Assembly (NCBI GenBank): GCA_021521415.1
Contig: JAIQDT010000172.1
Span: 2,004,501-2,068,500, forward strand
DNA length: 64,000 nucleotides
Direction: 5' to 3'
Source of the DNA: Bidens hawaiensis
Lineage: Eukaryota; Streptophyta; Magnoliopsida; Asterales; Asteraceae
Part shown: positions 34,678 through 44,904 of the stretch, in pieces
Layout of the letters: each line of letters starts with the position of its first letter
Numbering within the stretch: position 1 is the first letter of the stretch
Notes under the pieces: generated by a model
Databases searched by the model: none
Told to the model about the DNA's origin: nothing
Seen by the model: the letters and a program-made list of their open reading frames with translations, nothing else
Translations under genes and position numbers: made by a program

Positions 34678-35358
34678 AGAGGATCATGAGAGAACTCTAT
34701 TTTATGGAGAGAACTAGAGAACTAATAATTAAGTATTTTTAATTTAATTAAAAAAAATTTTAAAATTTTTTTTCTTTCATCCTTCTTATATGTTGTTATT
34801 CTTCGCCACAAAAAAAATAAAAACAAAAAAAAATATTAAAAAAGTAAAAAAAATTAACGTTGTAATGCATATATGCAATACATCGACTTTTTTTATAATG
34901 TATATGTGCAATAGTGTGCATTTTGATATTTGAAATAATGTTGAATATCATATATATAGTTGTTTGTATTGTATATTTGCAATAGTGTTATATTATATAC
35001 AAAAATTAAAAAAAAATCGATATAGTGCATATGTGCATTAGTGTTGTATTACATATATCCAATATTGTGTTTTGCATACAACTATTAGTCTTGTATTTGC
35101 ATATATACAATAGTGTGTATTAGATAATGTATTTGTGTTGGTATATATGCAATAAAACACTATTTTATATATACAATACACATTAATGCACATACGCATT
35201 ACATCGACGTTTTTTTTTCTTTTTTTAGGAACAATATCATCTTATTAGAATGAAGAAAGAAAAAAAATCACAAAATAATTTTTAAAAATAGTTAAAAATA
35301 ATTCTTTACTAGTTCTCTAGTTCTCTCTTTAAGAGGAGTTCTATCTAGATCTCATCCC

Positions 35359-35390
<32 letters not shown>

Positions 35391-35465
35391 TTGATTAACA
35401 GTAATCAATAAACTAGATCCGTTTATCGTATTAAGATCTTAGATCTGAAATCGTTACTTGAAATT
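34243..35465 (+). repeat. 3' LTR of copia element C, split by a TIR element
   Basis: It starts TGTTAGTGCACGG. Hairpins lie at 34350-34381, 34399-34426 and 34473-34512; the TATA box CTATATATAG is at about 34519-34528. A (TA)n tract (about 34648-34675 and 35358-35390) brackets the inserted TIR element. The remaining LTR end (about 35391-35465) is diverged and its CA terminus is not clear. Confidence 0.7.
34676..35358. mobile_element. MITE-like terminal-inverted-repeat element in a (TA)n tract
   Basis: The left end starts GGAGAGGATCATGAGAGAAC. The right end, read as reverse complement, starts GGGATGAGATCTAGATAGAAC. Both continue into the same GAGAGAACTAGAGAACTA, giving imperfect TIRs of about 50 bp. 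The A/T-rich interior has repeated GCATATGTGCAATA-type words and no ORF. Flanks are TA repeats on both sides, so the target duplication cannot be delimited. I do not assign a superfamily. Confidence 0.75.
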
Positions 35466-35481
35466 AGATTTGAGGTTCAAA

Positions 35482-35686
35482 GAAGTACCCCTTCAAGATA
35501 TAAAGGTAAATGAAAAGTTGAAATTCGTTGATAAACCTTTGAAAGTTGAAGATAGAAAGATCAAGAATCTCAAGCTAAAAGAATAGTTCTGGTCAAAGTG
35601 AAGTGGGATTCAAACCATGGACCAGAATATACATGGAAATTAGAAACATAAATGAAACGGAAGTACCCACATTTATTCCAATAAAT
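35482..35686 (+). pseudogene. Ty3/gypsy pol C-terminal remnant
   Basis: The sequence after integrase typical of Ty3/gypsy polyproteins: EVPLQDIKVNEKLKFVDKPL, then (shifted frame) VKVKWDSNHGPEYTW and KYPHLFQ before a stop. The two parts are in different frames (shift near 35580). Everything upstream (RT, RNase H, integrase core) is missing here. It may be the far side of the gypsy element whose gag is at 17124-18737 (inference only). Confidence 0.75.
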
Positions 35687-36500
35687 CTCGAGGACGAGAT
35701 TCAAAACATGGAAATTACATCCCACATTGGTGGAGGAAAGAAAAGGAAAGGCTTCCACCATGGTATAAATAGGAATGTAAGTTTTTGTCCACATCGCTAG
35801 ATTATAAAATTAGTGAGCTCTTTATAAGAAATAAAACTCATATGTTAATATTCTTATAAGAAAAATCACACCCAGTGGTCCTAGCGGAGGGTGCGAAGCA
35901 TCCGAACGCGTACATGCATGGGCTCGGGCGAAGTGCGATGAGCGCAATGTGGCGCAAGATGGCGCACTTTGCATGCTCGCATCGCAGAGATCCGTTTATG
36001 GGCCGCCTAAGTATTTTTGTGGAAAATTAAAATTTTTAATAATCCTCCCATCGCTATACGCGACAGGTATAGGTTAGTCTCATCGCGTTACGCGATGACG
36101 TGTAATTTATCCAGAAACTTTGCGGCGTCGCGATACGTGATGGACTATTAAAGTAACACATCACGATACCCAACGTGGAGGTTACGCAGACAAGACACGT
36201 AACATGCCACGTGGCGTGCTACGTAGCTTACCTAGGGCTGACTCGACAATGCTAAAAGATTCTTCGCGATGTACAATGTCCTTTGTTTATGACTATCGCG
36301 TATTGCAACGGGTTCCAAAATCAGCTATAAATAGATTGGAAATGGGACGTTCATTCTTACCCCAAAATCATATATTCTCTCTAAATTTTCTATATATATT
36401 AAGAAGATGGTATAATATCCGAGTGATCGTAGCGATATCCTATCCGACCGAAAGAAACTTATATACGCGAATCCATAAGCTCTACCTATCAAGGTAAGAC
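35687..36500 (+). repeat. probable gypsy LTR-type sequence with two TATA boxes
   Basis: No genes. TATAAATAGG lies near 35764 and TATAAATAGATTGG near 36326. CG-containing palindromic sequence includes CATCGCGTTACGCGATG at 36081-36097 and further GCGATRCGYGATGG-like repeats at 36050-36160. A donor-like CAAGGTAAGAC is at about 36490. The composition resembles U3-R of gypsy elements following a pol end. LTR boundaries were not found. Confidence 0.4.
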
Positions 36501-38640
36501 ATTGTGTCATTGTGTAAAGTTTCTAATCTCGTGATTATCGTTATGATTATTGGTTTTATATTAATCTGGATATACTACATTGTGTTTAACCTAGGTGCTA
36601 AATACCAGGAACGTTATTTAATTGTAAACTTGCAAGGTGAGACATTCGAGTTTTTGTAAAACTCACATTTGAATGAAAAAACTGTTTTTTCGACAGTGTC
36701 ATGTTAATTTCAAAACCTACAAAACTCATGGCAGATGGTCTAATTGTTTTCAAATATATATTTAAAGTATTTTAAATACATTTCAATGATTAAGTCTCTG
36801 TAGACTTACGAGATGGTTAATATTGGTATTGTGGGGTTTTGTATACAAGGCTTGCCTACTGAGCTATTACACGTTACTTAATGGACAAGTGTTAGCCAAT
36901 AAGTAATATGACCATAGTCATATATATGGTCGAGTGATAAGTACTTTTCGGTAATTTGTAAGTAGGCAGATGTAAAAACATCTTAATATTGTAAATGTAA
37001 AATGTGTCATCTACCAATGAATGTACTAACCAGTATTTCTTGCTGATCAAATATTTTAAATATGTTTCAGGTGACTTGTTAGAGACAAAGGAATGATGCA
37101 TGCGGGCTTCCAGCTTAAATAAGTGGCTTGTCACCAGAATAAAGAAACGTGTTTTGTGAATTAGGATTTATCCATATAAAATTATGTTTGTTTCAAAAAG
37201 GGTTAAATTCCCAGTTTACAATAATAAGAATCATAGTGTTTTTATAACTCTGATTATTTTTCATAACTATGGTTCTGATATAATATTTCATTACAAAATA
37301 ATTTATTAAACACCGATACCACCAATTAATGTTCATAGCTTCCCTTTCAGGTATATAGGTCATGGGCTCTGACATGTTCCCCTCCAAGTATTTGTGGAAA
37401 TACCCAAGTAAACTAGAATCATAAACATGACATCTGGTATTTTAGTAGATGTAGACACATGGGTAGGCCGAAAGTGTTCTTTCATCAACGTTGTCAAACA
37501 CTGGCTTATTAATTGGAATCTTTTTTTATACTGAGTTCTACCTCTACTAATTATGTTTCTCTTTTTTATGAAGGCTGATGCAACAATTACAAACCATATA
37601 TTGTTGGCAATGCAGACTTATGTTTTGTATCAATAGGCATTTTCATGGTTCATGCAGACTTATGTTTTGTATCAATAGGCATTTTCATGGTTCACGGGGA
37701 CAGAAAAATTTATACGTTATGATAACATGGTATTGATTTTACATTCTTTTATTTATGCTTTTACATGCTTTCTTTCAATAGCTTTTGTCAAATCATAATG
37801 TTCGGGACCTCGAATATCCAAGAGAAAAGGGAATGGCAGCTATAATATCTTATTTTAGTTATAGAGTTGATATGTAGTCCTTTAAGTGATATTTATATAA
37901 TACCGAAACCATGATTGTAAGTGATTGAATGATCGATCCCCTATTTTCGAGGTGGGAGATTGGTGTGTCGGGTGATGAGTTGATACATGCATTTTCGTAT
38001 AGGCTTTGTCAGGTTGACCTTCAACATAAGGTAGCTGAACGTGCTCAATAGTCTATGGTACATCACATGCTTGAGCATCTGAGGTTTTGATTGATCTTTT
38101 TTGGGCTTTTAATGTGACTGGTTGTAAAAAAATTGTTTCATCCTGTGTTTTTATCTGCGCTTGGATGGTGGAGGTTTTCGTTTAGTCATTAGGTTTAATT
38201 ATGTTTATGCATGTTTGTGTGTTGCCCTTGATAGTGAGGCTTTTGTAGTTTTGTTAAAAACCGAACCATTCACTGAAAACGATATGAACTGTGCTCGCCC
38301 CTATTTCATGCTACATTTTTTTTTTATCTTTAATTTTTAGTTTTTTTGAACCATTATATGATGTGATTTTGACATTATTTTTAGAATCAGAAGTTGTTTT
38401 GAGAGTATGTTAGCCATTTGCATAAAGCCAATTTGGTTTTCTCAATTACCTGCATATTGGACAAAGACTGTGTTTCGATTATACATGGTGTTGGTTATTT
38501 TAAATAATTACTTAATTTAAATTATTTCAAACTTTATTTACATTTTTTAATTCAAAAAATAAATGAACAAACAAATATATACATATTAAATCAAAACAAA
38601 ACTCGGTTATAAAATAAAACAATTAAATATTAAAATAAAA
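36501..38640. other. gene-free A/T-rich sequence with a 42-bp tandem duplication
   Basis: I see no coding sequence or RNA gene. A perfect 42-bp duplication occupies 37610-37651 and 37652-37693 (unit begins ATGCAGACTTATG). A 33-residue frame near 37968-38049 (WEIGVSGDELIH) looks gene-like but has no recognised homology. The rest may be the continuation of LTR-type sequence from 36500 or intergenic DNA. Confidence 0.4.
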
Positions 38641-38698
38641 TTGTAAAATGCTTAAAAAAATCTAATTAAACCCACGTAACACGCGGGCTAAAAGCTAA
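38641..38698 (+). mobile_element. possible Helitron 3' terminus
   Basis: A short hairpin CCCACGTAACACGCGGG (38671-38687, one mismatch) is followed after 7 bp by CTAA at 38695-38698, preceded by A/T-rich sequence. Plant Helitrons end with such a hairpin about 10 bp before CTRR. No 5' TC end was located, and the base after CTAA is G rather than the expected T, so the call is tentative. Confidence 0.35.
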
Positions 38699-39309
38699 GA
38701 ATATATATAAACGAAACCTTTAAAAACTCTCTGACTGCTCCATACATTCTTTCAAGTCACCAAATTGCATTATTTGTAATAGGTACTTCTCATGCATTTA
38801 ACCCGAATTCACGGGTATGGTTCTCACCAAACCCATATAGTCCTTAAACAATTTATAACATCTCATTAAATTAAAACTTAATATCACTAAATATTTGATA
38901 TGATAATCCTATAAAATAGGGATTTCATAGGGATATACTAAAAATTAATATATGGATTTTTTTAAAATAATATTATTTATAATTAGGAAACATTTTTATA
39001 GTAAAAAATAAGCTGACTATGGTCTCACCAAACCTATATAGCTTTTAAATCGGGTTATAACATCTCATTTATTTTTGAAATAAATTATAAGTAAATTATT
39101 AACTTCATTACCATAAATAGAATAAAAATCCATAAAATATATATAAATATTAAAAACGAATAATATAAAACAACACTATAATACAAGAATAAAAACTAGT
39201 TTTTAATAATGAAAGAAAAATTTATGAATTCGTGTCATACCATGTGATTAATCCAGGTTGGATATGAGACGTGGGGGGTGTTCTGGAGTAACTAAATCTG
39301 AATTGTATA
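38699..39309. repeat. gene-free sequence with a dispersed direct repeat
   Basis: The segment with ATGGTTCTCACCAAACC and TATAACATCTCATT at 38819-38875 recurs in diverged form at 39018-39070. A second CCCGAATTCACGGG hairpin is at about 38801-38815. Nothing else is recognised. Confidence 0.4.
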
Positions 39310-39627
39310 TGACTTTTAAATGAAAGTGATATACCAGAGCTCACACAATATACGATAAATGGAATTAGATTGATAGAAGAGGGTTGGGTATACAAGAGTT
39401 ATAGAGAGAGAGAGAGAGATGAGAAAAGAAGCATAACAAACTCATACACCATTCTTGTCCTCACTCACACATCCTACGTACATTTCCATATAAAGGCAAA
39501 TCAATTAATTAAATGTGACGTGGCAGCAATATTTCACTCTCTTAGCTTAACAGGTAATTTTCTCACATGGTCACTTCTTATTAGTGCACCCGGTTCGACT
39601 TGTTGAGCTGTCGATCCGGTCACAACA
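39310..39627 (-). repeat. 3' LTR of Reina-like element
   Basis: The + strand reads TGACTTTTAAATG to CGGTCACAACA (318 bp). It matches 43575-43801 plus 44819-44904. It contains a GA microsatellite (about 39402-39420). The PPT, the complement of TTACCCTCTCCGTT, lies at 39628-39641. Confidence 0.85.
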
Positions 39628-39657
39628 TTACCCTCTCCGTTAGCAACCACCTTGTCC

Positions 39658-40476
39658 TCAAGGTGTATCTTTGTCCTCCCAAGTGGCTTCATCAGAAGTT
39701 AACCCTTCCCAATGGACAAGACATTGGACCAATGATCGATCAACTCGTATAATTTCTCGATGAGCCAAAATAGCAAACGGTTGAAGCACTAGAGCGGCAG
39801 AAGAATCAACTAAATCCAGGGGAGTTACCTGCTGGTCCGATCTACCGAGACACCTCCGCAGCAACGAAACATAAAAAACATTATGAACATTTGCACCAGT
39901 GGGTAAATCGAGCTTGTATGCAAGAGGGCCAATCTTAGCCTGAATTTGATAAGGACCGAAATAACGCCGACCCAGTTTATGATGACGTTGTAGTCGGATT
40001 GAGCCTTGGCGGTAAGGCTGAATTTTGACAAAAACCCAATCTCCCACTAAAAACTGGACTTCACGACGATGTGAATCAGCGTAATTCTTCATTCGAATTT
40101 GTGATTTTGTTAGATTTTTCTTGAGAACATCCAGAATTGTGTCTTGTTCTAAAAGCTGAGCTGAGACTAACCCGTTTCCGGTAGAATCTAAGATGTAACG
40201 ATTAATAGTAGGGGGTGATTGACCATACAAAACCTCAAAAGGAGTCAATTTCGCAGCAGTTTGGTAAGAAGTGTTATACCAATACTCGGCCCACGGTAGT
40301 AAACGTAGCCACTCCTTAGGCAAATCAGAAACAAAACAACGTAAATACATCTCAAGGAACTTATTTAGTGCTTCTGTTTGCCCATCTGATTGTGGGTGAT
40401 AGGCAGTAGTAAACGAAAGACTGGTACCTTGTAAACAATGGAGTTCCTTCCAAAAATATGACGAAACGTGGGTCAC
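39658..40476 (-). pseudogene. Reina-like integrase C-terminus and chromodomain
   Basis: Contains the end of the integrase core (TAYHPQSDGQTEALNK, catalytic Glu, about 40370-40410), a GPY/F-type region (RYFGPYQIQAKIG, about 39940-39980) and a chromodomain with CLVHWEGLTSDEATWED (about 39665-39720). In chromoviruses this domain directs integration, often to heterochromatin. The frame is open for 272 residues and stays clean to the end; an upstream frame shift lies at about 40440-40480. Confidence 0.9.
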
Positions 40477-41272
40477 GGTCCGATACTATGTCGAGAGGAA
40501 TACCATGTAAACGGACAATTACATCAACAAAGGCAGCCGCCATAATAGAACTTGTAAATGAAGAAGGCAACCCAATAAAATGGCCATATTTTTATAGTCG
40601 ATCACTTACCACCATGATTACAGCTTTACCTTGTGAAACAGGTAAACCGGTAGTAAAATCCATAGCAATATTTTCAAATACTAATTGAGGAATAGGTAAC
40701 GGTTGAAGTAATCCTCCAGGAGGCAGAAACAAGGACTTCATCTGTTGGCATATCTGACATGAAGTGACAAAAGCATGAACATCTGCGCGCATGTTTTTCC
40801 AATAAAAGTTGGAAGATAGCCTGTGAAACGTGCGGGTAATACCCGAATGACCACCCATGAGAGAATCATGAAATTCGTTAAGAAGTTGTTTACGGAGGGA
40901 AGAGGAAGATGGTATCACGAGTCGCCGTTTAAACAGTAATAAGCCAGCTGTGACACTATATTCAGGGATAGAAAGCGGATCTTTGAGAGTAGCAGCTAAA
41001 AGCGAAACAGTATCTGGATACTTATGAAGTTCAGACCGTAATTCATTCAAAAATGGTAAACTTTGACTCGAGAAAGCGGTAAACTGAGCCGAATAGACAC
41101 GAGATAATGCATCAGCCACTGCGTTTTGTTTACCGGGGCGATATATAATATCAAAGTCGTATCCCAAAAATTTCCCCAACCACTTTTGTTGATCGGGCAT
41201 TTGAATAACTTGGTCTTGCAGATTACGTAAAGATTGTTGATCGGTGATTATACGAAAGTGCCGTCCCAACAA
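40361..41272 (-). pseudogene. Reina-like RNase H C-terminus and integrase N-terminus and core
   Basis: Begins in RNase H (FRIITDQQSLRNL), then a tether with DALSRVYSAQ, the integrase HHCC zinc finger (HDSLMGGHSGITRTFHRL, CQICQQMK at about 40740-40760) and the first catalytic Asp in MDFTTGLPVS (about 40640). A break at about 40600 passes into another frame that holds the second Asp (SDRDPRF, about 40470-40490). Confidence 0.88.
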
Positions 41273-42354
41273 CTATTGTCGCCATTTAGCAAGGGCTTGA
41301 GTAATTGCAAACATTTCCCGTTAATAAGCCAAAGCGTGTTGGATACGAGGACATAATTTTTTACTATAAAAAGCAATGGGGTGAGGTTCTTGGGAAAGAA
41401 CCGCACCAATACCAGACCCGGAAGCATCCGTCTCAATCGTAAATGGTTTGGAAAAATCTGGTAATTGAAGGACCGGGGTATGACTCAATGCGGACTTCAA
41501 TTGCTCAAAAGCAGTGGGTGTATGAATGGTCCAACAAAAAGCATATTTCTTAAGTAGATCGGGAAGCGGGCCTGCAATAGAAGCAAAATTCCGAATAAAG
41601 CGCCGATAATACCCCTCTAAACCAAGAAAACATTGAACGTCTTTGACTGATTTTGGTACGGGCCATGTTGAATACTGATAATCTTTTCTGGGTCCAATGC
41701 AACCCCTTGGGCTGAAATTAAGTGACCCAAATGACCCACCATCGTCTGTCCAAACATACATTTAGCCAATTTTGCAACTAACCCATGGTGCAACAATGTT
41801 TGAAACAGTACTTTCAAATGCCTCAAATGCCTCAAATGCTCAGTCCAAGTCGAACTATAAATCAATATATCATCGAAAAATATCAAGACAAATTTGCGAA
41901 GAAAGGGTCGAAAAACATCATTTATTAACCTTTGAAAAGTTGATGGAGCATTTGTCAAGCCGAAGGGCATAAAAAGAAACTCTTAATGACCATCATGCGT
42001 ACGAAAAGCGGTTTTAGCAACAGTGCCCTCCTGAAGACGTATTTGATGATACCCAACCAGTAAGTCCAACTTAGAAAAATAATGGGCCCCGTGTGATTCA
42101 TCAAAAAGTTCATCGATAGTCGGAATAGGAAATCGGTCGCGAACTGTAATGGCATTAAGTTCTAGGTAAAAAACACAAAACCGCCACGTTCCATTCTTCT
42201 TACGGACCAACAAAACAGGGGAGGAAAATGGACTGGTACTAGGATGGATGATGCCTTGGGTAAGCATTTCTTGAACCAAACAGTCTATTTCTTGCTTTTG
42301 AAAGTGAGGATAACGATATAGACGAAAGGCTACATGGGAACTGTTGGGCAACAA
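41273..42354 (-). pseudogene. Reina-like reverse transcriptase and RNase H
   Basis: RT motifs: PSTSPFSSPVLLVRKKNGTW (about 42200-42260), KLDLLVGYHQIR (about 42040), MPFGLTNAPSTFQRL (41960s) and catalytic FFDDILIYS (about 41860-41885). RNase [17 protein letters not shown] (about 41390-41440). Frames shift at about 41985, 41700 and 41300. In RT the FCVFYLELN stretch replaces the usual FCVDYRELN, so an active-site-proximal Asp is lost. Confidence 0.88.
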
Positions 42355-42369
42355 CTCAATGGTGTGATC

Positions 42370-43574
42370 TTAAGGTCTAACAGGTGGTAACCCTTTTGGA
42401 ACTTCAAAAATGTGAGCAAATTCTTTGTGAAATGGTTGAATATCAGGTGTATTTTCAACTGGAAGTATAGGATCAGGGGTAAGCAACTTTAAGTGATAAA
42501 AATCTGTTATGGCATCATTCTGTGCTAAACGGCGTAGACCATTAAACTGAATAGGTTGAGCCACAGGACTAGGGTCACCCTGCCAAACAACCCGTGTACC
42601 GGCTAATTCAAACTCAAAAGTTGATGTAGCATAATTAGTCACCACCGGACCCAAAGTAGATAACCATGACACACCAAGCACCATATCCCAGCCTTGTAGT
42701 GGTAATACATAGAAATCAACAAAAACGGATGAATTTTGAACAAGTTCAACCTGCTTCGCCAAACCTAAACAAGGCAATTTTTCACCACTTCCTATCAATA
42801 CTGAAAATGGTGTGACTGATTCGATTGGCAAGTTAAGAAAGGTAGCAATCCAAGTTTGTACAAAACAATGAGTACTCCCTCCATCAAGCAAAATTTGAAG
42901 CGATTTGCCTTTAACCGACCCTGTGAAACGTAAAGTAGTAACACAAGTACCTCCTGCTAATGTGTTATATGAGATGGCAGAATGCGTTTTCACTTCCACT
43001 AACTGAAGATCCTTTGCTATCGTTGAATCGATATCCGGAGAAGAAACATCCAACATCAGTTCCTCGTCAAAGAATAGTAACTGGGGAGCCGACTTACATC
43101 GGTGATTAGATGTATATTTTTCATCGCAGGGATAACACAAGCCCTGAGCTCGTTTTTGTGCCAATTCAGTTGGAGTGAGGCGATGAAAGCCGATCGAACT
43201 AGAAGCCGATGGAGTAGTAGGATGTGTGACAGAGACAGTACCAGTCGCCGGAGATGGCGGGAACTTAGGGTTCGACAGTATGGGCTTAGAATACTGGTTA
43301 ATACTGACTGTTTAATATCGGTACACAAACCGGGAATAAAACAGTGAACGGGGAACTTTGGCGGTAAAGGCATCGTACGTGTCGCAATCTCTTATAATCG
43401 GTGGCGATACTCAGCCACCGTTGACGAGTAACCTTCCGGTTCCTCAAGACCATGAACACGAAATCGTTGAATCAAGGTCTCGGTGACTGCCTCCCAATCA
43501 GTTAATCGTTGATGCCTCGTCGAGATAAAACGAAGCGATTGTAATACGATCCAAATATGAAATCGCATAAAAGT
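42370..43574 (-). pseudogene. Reina-like gag C-terminal part and protease
   Basis: The gag remnant from 43574 includes WEAVTETLIQRFRVHGLEEP-like sequence (about 43440-43500) and a zinc knuckle CYPCDEKYTSNHRC (CX2CX8HX2C-type spacing, about 43095-43140). The protease active site reads LLDGGSTHCFVQ (about 42880); VLGVSWLSTLGP (about 42650) closes the domain. The first half of gag and the PBS are absent and the LTR is directly adjacent. Confidence 0.8.
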
Positions 43575-43801
43575 TGACTTTTAGATGGAAGAGATATAAC
43601 AGAGCTCACACAATATAGGGTAAATGTAATTAGATTGATAGAAGGGGGTTGGGAATACAGGAGTTATAGAGAGAGAGGAGAAAAGAAGCATAACAAACTC
43701 ATACATCATTCTTGTCCTCACTCATACGTACATTTCCGTATAAAGGCAAATCAATTTATTAATTAATTAAACGTGTCGTGGCAGCAATCTTCACTCTCTT
43801 A

Positions 43802-44818
43802 GGTGTTGTTTGTTTTTGCAGACATAAACTGTCTGCAAGCTGATTTCATCTGTTTTCATGTCTGCAACTGAAGATGTGGTCTGAAGATCTGCAAGCTGAA
43901 AATATAAGACTGTTTGTTTTTATAAGCTGATACTGTCTGCATAACTGTCAAACTTATCTCACAAGATAGAAGTCATTTATTCAAGTTACATCTAGTTTTT
44001 AGTCTTTGCTTGCCATGCCGATTTGGTTTTGGTGGGTGGTGGAAGGTGGTGGTGGTGGATGGTGGTGGTGGCGGCGGACGGTGGGTAGTGGTGGTGGATG
44101 GTGGTGGTGGACAATGGGTGGTGGTGATGGATGGTTTTGGTTGGTGGTGGACGGTGGTGGTGATGGATGGTGGTGGTGGTGGGTGATGGATGGTGGTGGT
44201 GGTGATGGATGGTGGTGGTGGTGGATGGTGGGTGGTGGACGGTGGTGGTGATGGATGGTGGTGGTGGTGGCGGACGGTGGTGGTGATGGATGGTGGGTGG
44301 TGGACGGTGGTGGTGATGGATGGTGGGTGGTGGACGGTGGTGGTGGCGGTGATGGATGGTGGTGGTGGTGGCGGTGATGGATGGTGGTGGTGGTGGGTGA
44401 TGGATGGTGGTGGTGGCGGTGATGGATGGTGGTGGTGGTGGCGGACGGTGGTGGTGATGGATGGTGGGTGGTGGACGGTGGTGGTGATGGATGGTGGGTG
44501 GTGGACGGTGGTGGTGGCGGTGGATGGTGGTGGACGGTGGCGGCGGGGTACGGGGGTGGTGGTGGCGGCGTACGGTGGGTGGTGGTGTTGGCGGACGGTG
44601 GTAGGAGCAGTGGATGAGAGGGTGGCTGCAAAGGGAGAAGAGTAGGGTTTTTTTGTGAAGATGTTTTAAGCAAGATTTCCTTGCTTTTCTTTTAAGATGA
44701 AAGAAGATAACTTCAGATCTGTTTTAAGAAAAAAAACAAACAGTCTTCAAGGGTAATGTCTGCGCGCCTGCAGACATTAGCTCCCTTGAAGATGTTTGAA
44801 GAAAAAACAAACACCCCC
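43802..44818. mobile_element. PIF/Harbinger-like non-autonomous element carrying a GGTGG minisatellite
   Basis: It is inserted in the LTR with TTA on both sides (43799-43801, 44819-44821). The left end is GGTGTTGTTTGTTTTTGC and the right end as reverse complement is GGGGGTGTTTGTTTTTTC. The TTA duplication and GGG..TGTTTG ends suit PIF/Harbinger (Tourist-type). Subterminal regions are rich in GTCTGCA/TGCAGAC words (43818-43960, 44755-44780), which could bind transposase. Near the right end is an interrupted palindrome with TTCAAGGG and CCCTTGAA arms (44747-44790). No transposase is present. Confidence 0.8.
44031..44640 (+). repeat. GGTGG-type minisatellite inside the Harbinger-like element
   Basis: About 600 bp of GGT/GGA/GAT triplet-like repeats (GGTGGTGGTGATGGATGGT and GGTGGACGGT words) is organised in higher-order units of about 33-39 bp with variants. 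All strands read open because stops are rare in this composition; the His/Pro/Ser-rich and Trp/Gly-rich frames are artefacts. The G-rich strand has many GG runs and could form two-tier G-quadruplexes. Confidence 0.85.
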
Positions 44819-44904
44819 TTAGCTTAGCATGTAATTTTCTCGCACGGTCACTTCTTCTTAATGCACCTGGTTCAACTTGTTGAGCTGTCGATCCGGTCAC
44901 AACA

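Larger units (their letters stand above)
18738..35465 (+). mobile_element. Ty1/copia element C, same lineage as A, lacking a 5' LTR and carrying nested insertions
   Basis: Gag begins mid-protein at 18738, is split by element B (19367-23539), and resumes at 23540. Pol (25034-28398), spacer, third ORF (31282-34230), PPT and 3' LTR (from 34243) follow. Architecture is identical to element A with diverged sequence. The 5' LTR, PBS and start of gag are absent; the left edge is a direct junction with gypsy protease sequence. The 3' LTR is split by a TIR element (34676-35358). All frames are broken. Confidence 0.88.
39310..44904 (-). mobile_element. Reina-like chromovirus (Ty3/gypsy), minus strand, 5' part deleted
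   Basis: LTRs at 43575-44904 (5', split by a DNA transposon) and 39310-39627 (3') flank pol with the gypsy order PR-RT-RNase H-INT and a C-terminal chromodomain. Both LTRs are about 310-318 bp without the insertion, starting TGTTGTGACCGG on the minus strand. No PBS follows the 5' LTR: the LTR end at 43575 joins mid-gag sequence, so the PBS and gag N-terminus are deleted. I see no target duplication. Frames are broken. Confidence 0.85.
43575..44904 (-). repeat. 5' LTR of Reina-like element, split by an inserted DNA transposon
   Basis: LTR parts 43575-43801 and 44819-44904 together match 39310-39627. The insertion 43802-44818 and its TTA duplication account for the extra length. It contains a GA-rich tract near 43665-43685, matching the other LTR. 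Confidence 0.88.

Noticed and set aside
36204..36497. ORF of 97 codons after the gypsy pol tail
   Set aside because: It overlaps a TATA box and palindromic LTR-type sequence and has no recognised domain.
43999..44673. Long open frames on both strands (Pro/His/Ser-rich and Trp/Gly-rich), resembling an extensin or glycine-rich protein
   Set aside because: They come from the GGTGG minisatellite, where stop codons are rare in every frame. There is no start context, domain or signal peptide, and the sequence lies inside a DNA transposon.
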